Positions 7,120-9,070 of a DNA stretch of 9,070 nt are shown here, one piece after another. Location of the stretch: assembly GCA_903928325.1 (NCBI GenBank), contig CAIYQF010000470.1, forward strand, positions 1 to 9,070, in the 5' to 3' direction. Numbering within the stretch: the first letter of the stretch is position 1; each line of letters opens with the position of its first letter. The notes below the pieces were generated by a model. It ran no database searches and had not been told where the DNA came from. It saw only the letters and a program-made list of their open reading frames with translations. This DNA comes from an uncultured beta proteobacterium. GTDB lineage: Bacteria; Pseudomonadota; Gammaproteobacteria; Burkholderiales; Burkholderiaceae_C. A program made the translations under genes and the position numbers.

Positions 7120-7176
7120 GTACATTAACGTTTGGAAAACGGCTGGGCCATTTTCGAAGTCCGCATTCCAACCTGA
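7120..7176 (+). pseudogene. 3'-terminal remnant of a second histidine kinase (HK2')
   Basis: Directly upstream of RR2, one plus-strand frame encodes VH*RLENGWAIFEVRIPT*. Ungapped against the HK1 tail VQYRQNGNWAIFELTMP this gives 8 identities in 17, including the block WAIFE, the last beta-strand of the kinase ATPase domain. The TAA at 7126-7128 stands where HK1 has Tyr (TAC), so the remnant carries a nonsense change. It ends at TGA 7174-7176, eight bases before the RR2 ATG, as expected for a kinase gene preceding its regulator. A weaker match (ACADL against ACAQL in HK1, near 7084) may extend it upstream with a four-codon gap, but I would not rely on that. No other kinase motif is present, so it is a non-functional relic. 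Confidence 0.7.
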
Positions 7177-7184
7177 AACACTTT

Positions 7185-7916
7185 ATGACGCAAGAATGCC
7201 AAGACGCAGCGCAGCGCCTGTCTGTGGCCATCGTGGAAGACGATGCCCTGTTGCGCCAAGAAATCGAGATTCACCTGCGCGCCCACGGTATGGTGGTGCA
7301 TGCAACCAACAGCGCCGCCGGTCTTGATGACCTGACTGCGCGCGAAGCGATCGACTTTTTTTTGATCGACCTGAACCTGCCCGGCGAAAGCGGCCTGAGC
7401 TTGTGCAAACGCCTGCGCGAATCCATACCCCAAGCAGGTATCGTGATTTGCACCGGACGCACCGCGCTGATTGACCGCATTGCCGGCTACAAACAAGGCG
7501 GCGCTGATTTTTACCTCACCAAACCCGTTTCACCCGACGAGCTGGTGCTGGTGATTGAGAGCCTGGGGCGGCGCATGAAGAAAAGCGCTACTGAGGACAA
7601 CTGGTCCTTAAGCCTGCGCGACCGCACCTTGCAAGGGCCCTTGCCCAAACAAAAGCTGCAGATCACCAACCGGGAAAAAACCCTGTTGGTCGCGCTGATG
7701 CAGGCCAAAGACAACACACTGAACTCCGGCGTGCTGTGCGATTTGTTTGGCAACGAAGGCTCGGACCACGCCATCAGCAAGCACGCACTCGAAGAGCTGG
7801 TGGCCCGGCTACGCAAAAAGTTCAAAACCGTGCAAGCCGAAGGGTCTGAGCACGCCATTAAGTCCGTCTGGGGCGTGGGCTACCAGCTGTGCATCCGGGT
7901 TAACTTCGTCCATTGA
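7185..7916 (+). CDS. OmpR/PhoB-type response regulator (RR2)
   Basis: This 243-residue regulator starts at ATG 7185. The receiver domain spans residues about 12-128, with acidic pocket Glu18-Asp19-Asp20, phospho-acceptor Asp62 in FFLIDLNLPGESG, switch Thr90 in VICTGR, and Lys113 in YLTKPV. Residues about 140-240 form a winged-helix DNA-binding domain (ITNREKTLLVALMQ, HALEELVARLRKKF, IKSVWGVGYQL). All catalytic residues are present, so it should be phosphorylated by a sensor kinase and bind DNA as a dimer. Its own upstream kinase survives only as a short tail; the nearest intact kinase is HK1, 3.1 kb upstream in the same direction. No clear Shine-Dalgarno precedes the ATG, fitting past translational coupling to a kinase gene. 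It is divergent to the YHYH operon and may control it. A dozen residues precede the first receiver strand, more than in RR1'. It converges on the HupE/UreJ gene with an 11-base gap. Confidence 0.93.
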   Translation: MTQECQDAAQRLSVAIVEDDALLRQEIEIHLRAHGMVVHATNSAAGLDDLTAREAIDFFLIDLNLPGESGLSLCKRLRESIPQAGIVICTGRTALIDRIAGYKQGGADFYLTKPVSPDELVLVIESLGRRMKKSATEDNWSLSLRDRTLQGPLPKQKLQITNREKTLLVALMQAKDNTLNSGVLCDLFGNEGSDHAISKHALEELVARLRKKFKTVQAEGSEHAIKSVWGVGYQLCIRVNFVH

Positions 7917-7927
7917 CCGGGCGCGCC

Positions 7928-9070
7928 CTATACGACCCGCTCCACCAACCAAAATGCGCCCATCGCCATCGCCATGGCACCGGCCGCACGCTGCCAAACG
8001 GCGTCGCCTTGGCCAGCAAATAGGCGGCGCATTACCTGCACCATGGCATACAAGGCCAGAGCGACCGCACACTGCCCAGCCTCAATACCCAGGTTAAAGC
8101 CCACAATGCTCCACACCGGGTAGGGGCTTAGGGCAATCAGGGGGCCGGCACCTTCCTCGCGCATGGCAGACGCAAACCCCAAGCCGTGCACCAACCCCAG
8201 GCCAAACACCAGCAGTAATTCCCACTTCAGCAGCATCTGCATGCGCAGCAGGTGCAAGGCAGACACCAGCACAATCGACGCGGCAATGGCCGGCTCCACC
8301 AAGGCGGCAGACACGCTGACCCAGCCCATGGACGCCAAGCCAAACGTCACGCCATGCGCCACAGTGAATGCGGTGAGCAAAGCCGCCCAGCGCCGCACGC
8401 TGATGCCACTGGCCAAAAGTGCCACCAAAAACACGATATGGTCAGCGCCGCCCATGATGTGGTCAAAGCCATGCCGCAAAAAATTGGCCACATGGCGCTG
8501 CACCGGGGCAAAGAACTCCAGCCGGGATTGGCGCGGGGACAGCAGACCCACTTCTTGGGCCAGCGTTTTGCCGTCTTCGGTGCGTGACACGTTCACCTTG
8601 AGCGTTTCCACTACCGGTCCGGGCGCCCCCCGTGCCGCCACTGGCGCGCGGCTCCACAAACCATAGTCCAGCGTCACCACCGCAGGCGCCAATTCCCAGG
8701 CTGCGGCTCCCACAAGCAGTATTTGCGGGGGCTGCGGCGCTGACGGAGCCCCGCTTGGTGGCGCGTCGGGCGTCTGGGTGGGGGTCAGCACCATCTGGCT
8801 CCAAAGCGCCTTGCGCCCGTCACCCTCCAAGGCCACGCCGCCTTGCACCTGCGCGACGAGCGCGGCCTGGTGGGCCTGGATTTCTGCACGGTCGAGCACG
8901 CCGTCTGCGTTGTCATCGGCGCCGACAAGGGCCGCCACGGGTACGGAAAACGCCACAAAAACCTGCTTGCCCGACAGGCTCACGCTGGCATGGCCGGTTT
9001 CCACCACGTGGGCACTGAGCGCCAGGGGCACGGCCCACACCGCCCACCGCAACGTGCATACAAGCTTGCG
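7928..9070 (-). CDS. HupE/UreJ-family membrane protein with periplasmic N-terminal domain, 5' end at or beyond window edge
   Basis: The frame is open to base 9070. The only in-window start of note, TTG 9052, would remove a basic n-region (RKLVCTLR), so the true start is probably just outside. Residues below count from TTG 9052. The signal peptide ends near ALSA-HVVETG. A periplasmic domain (15-185) contains the EF-hand-like loop DDNADGVLDRAE (46-57), with Asp or Asn at positions 1, 3, 5 and 9 and Glu at 12. Residues 185-374 hold about six membrane segments with family motifs HGFDHIMGGADHIVFL (His194, Asp197, His198, Asp204, His205), FTVAHGVTF (His233), EPAIAASI, GLVHGLGFA (His289) and FNLGIEAGQ. 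HupE/UreJ proteins are linked to nickel or cobalt uptake for hydrogenase and urease, but neither enzyme is visible here, so the metal is unknown. Its N-terminal domain resembles the 193-residue protein at 4150-4731. The stop lies 11 bases from the convergent RR2 stop and no clear terminator separates them. Confidence 0.88.
   Translation of the reverse strand, partial: RKLVCTLRWAVWAVPLALSAHVVETGHASVSLSGKQVFVAFSVPVAALVGADDNADGVLDRAEIQAHQAALVAQVQGGVALEGDGRKALWSQMVLTPTQTPDAPPSGAPSAPQPPQILLVGAAAWELAPAVVTLDYGLWSRAPVAARGAPGPVVETLKVNVSRTEDGKTLAQEVGLLSPRQSRLEFFAPVQRHVANFLRHGFDHIMGGADHIVFLVALLASGISVRRWAALLTAFTVAHGVTFGLASMGWVSVSAALVEPAIAASIVLVSALHLLRMQMLLKWELLLVFGLGLVHGLGFASAMREEGAGPLIALSPYPVWSIVGFNLGIEAGQCAVALALYAMVQVMRRLFAGQGDAVWQRAAGAMAMAMGAFWLVERVV

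Noticed and set aside
7919..7928. Palindrome GGGCGCGCCC between the convergent RR2 and HupE/UreJ genes as a terminator
   Set aside because: It has no loop and no T-run on either strand, so it is not a convincing intrinsic terminator.

Overview
The window looks like chromosomal DNA from a GC-rich Gram-negative bacterium. The lipoprotein and secretin signals, a 7TMR-DISM sensor kinase, a HupE/UreJ-type membrane protein and the codon use suggest a beta-proteobacterium of the order Burkholderiales, perhaps a Comamonadaceae/Rhodoferax-like organism. That taxonomic placement is inference from style only. No rRNA, tRNA, CRISPR array or transposase gene was seen.

Layout. (1) Bases 1-1915, minus strand: the first 638 codons of a lipoprotein secretin with N-terminal TPR-like repeats, running off the left edge. 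(2) Bases 1916-2205: a divergent intergenic region with a perfect FNR/ANR-type dyad, TTGATCTGCATCAA. (3) Bases 2206-4074, plus: a 7TMR-DISM sensor histidine kinase (HK1). An ATGA overlap leads straight into the first 27 codons of a response regulator (RR1') that then breaks off. (4) Bases about 4150-7119: a two-gene block read on the opposite strand, encoding a large FN3/YHYH-domain lipoprotein and, just downstream, a 193-residue secreted protein. The large gene is visibly lower in GC than its flanks. (5) Bases about 7120-7176: the last codons of a second histidine kinase (HK2'), with an in-frame stop inside the matching stretch. A complete OmpR-type response regulator (RR2, 7185-7916) follows directly. 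(6) Bases 7928-9070, minus: a HupE/UreJ-family membrane protein whose 5' end is at or just beyond the right edge.

The most interesting structure is the split two-component locus. The left flank is HK1 plus the start of a regulator. The right flank is the end of a kinase plus a complete regulator. Both breaks fall in the same HK/RR junction region, with the opposite-strand YHYH block between them. This suggests either that two related HK-RR pairs were fused with loss of the middle, or that the block entered one pair with a junction duplication that later diverged. Intact HK1 now lacks an adjacent cognate regulator and intact RR2 lacks an adjacent kinase, so the two may work together. RR2 is divergent to the YHYH operon and shares its upstream region.

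A second theme is a possible envelope metal-handling group. The YHYH lipoprotein has a His/Cys-rich C-terminus. The 193-residue protein resembles the periplasmic N-terminal domain of the HupE/UreJ protein encoded 3.2 kb away, including a degenerate version of its EF-hand-like segment. These functional links are inference and no substrate can be read from the sequence.
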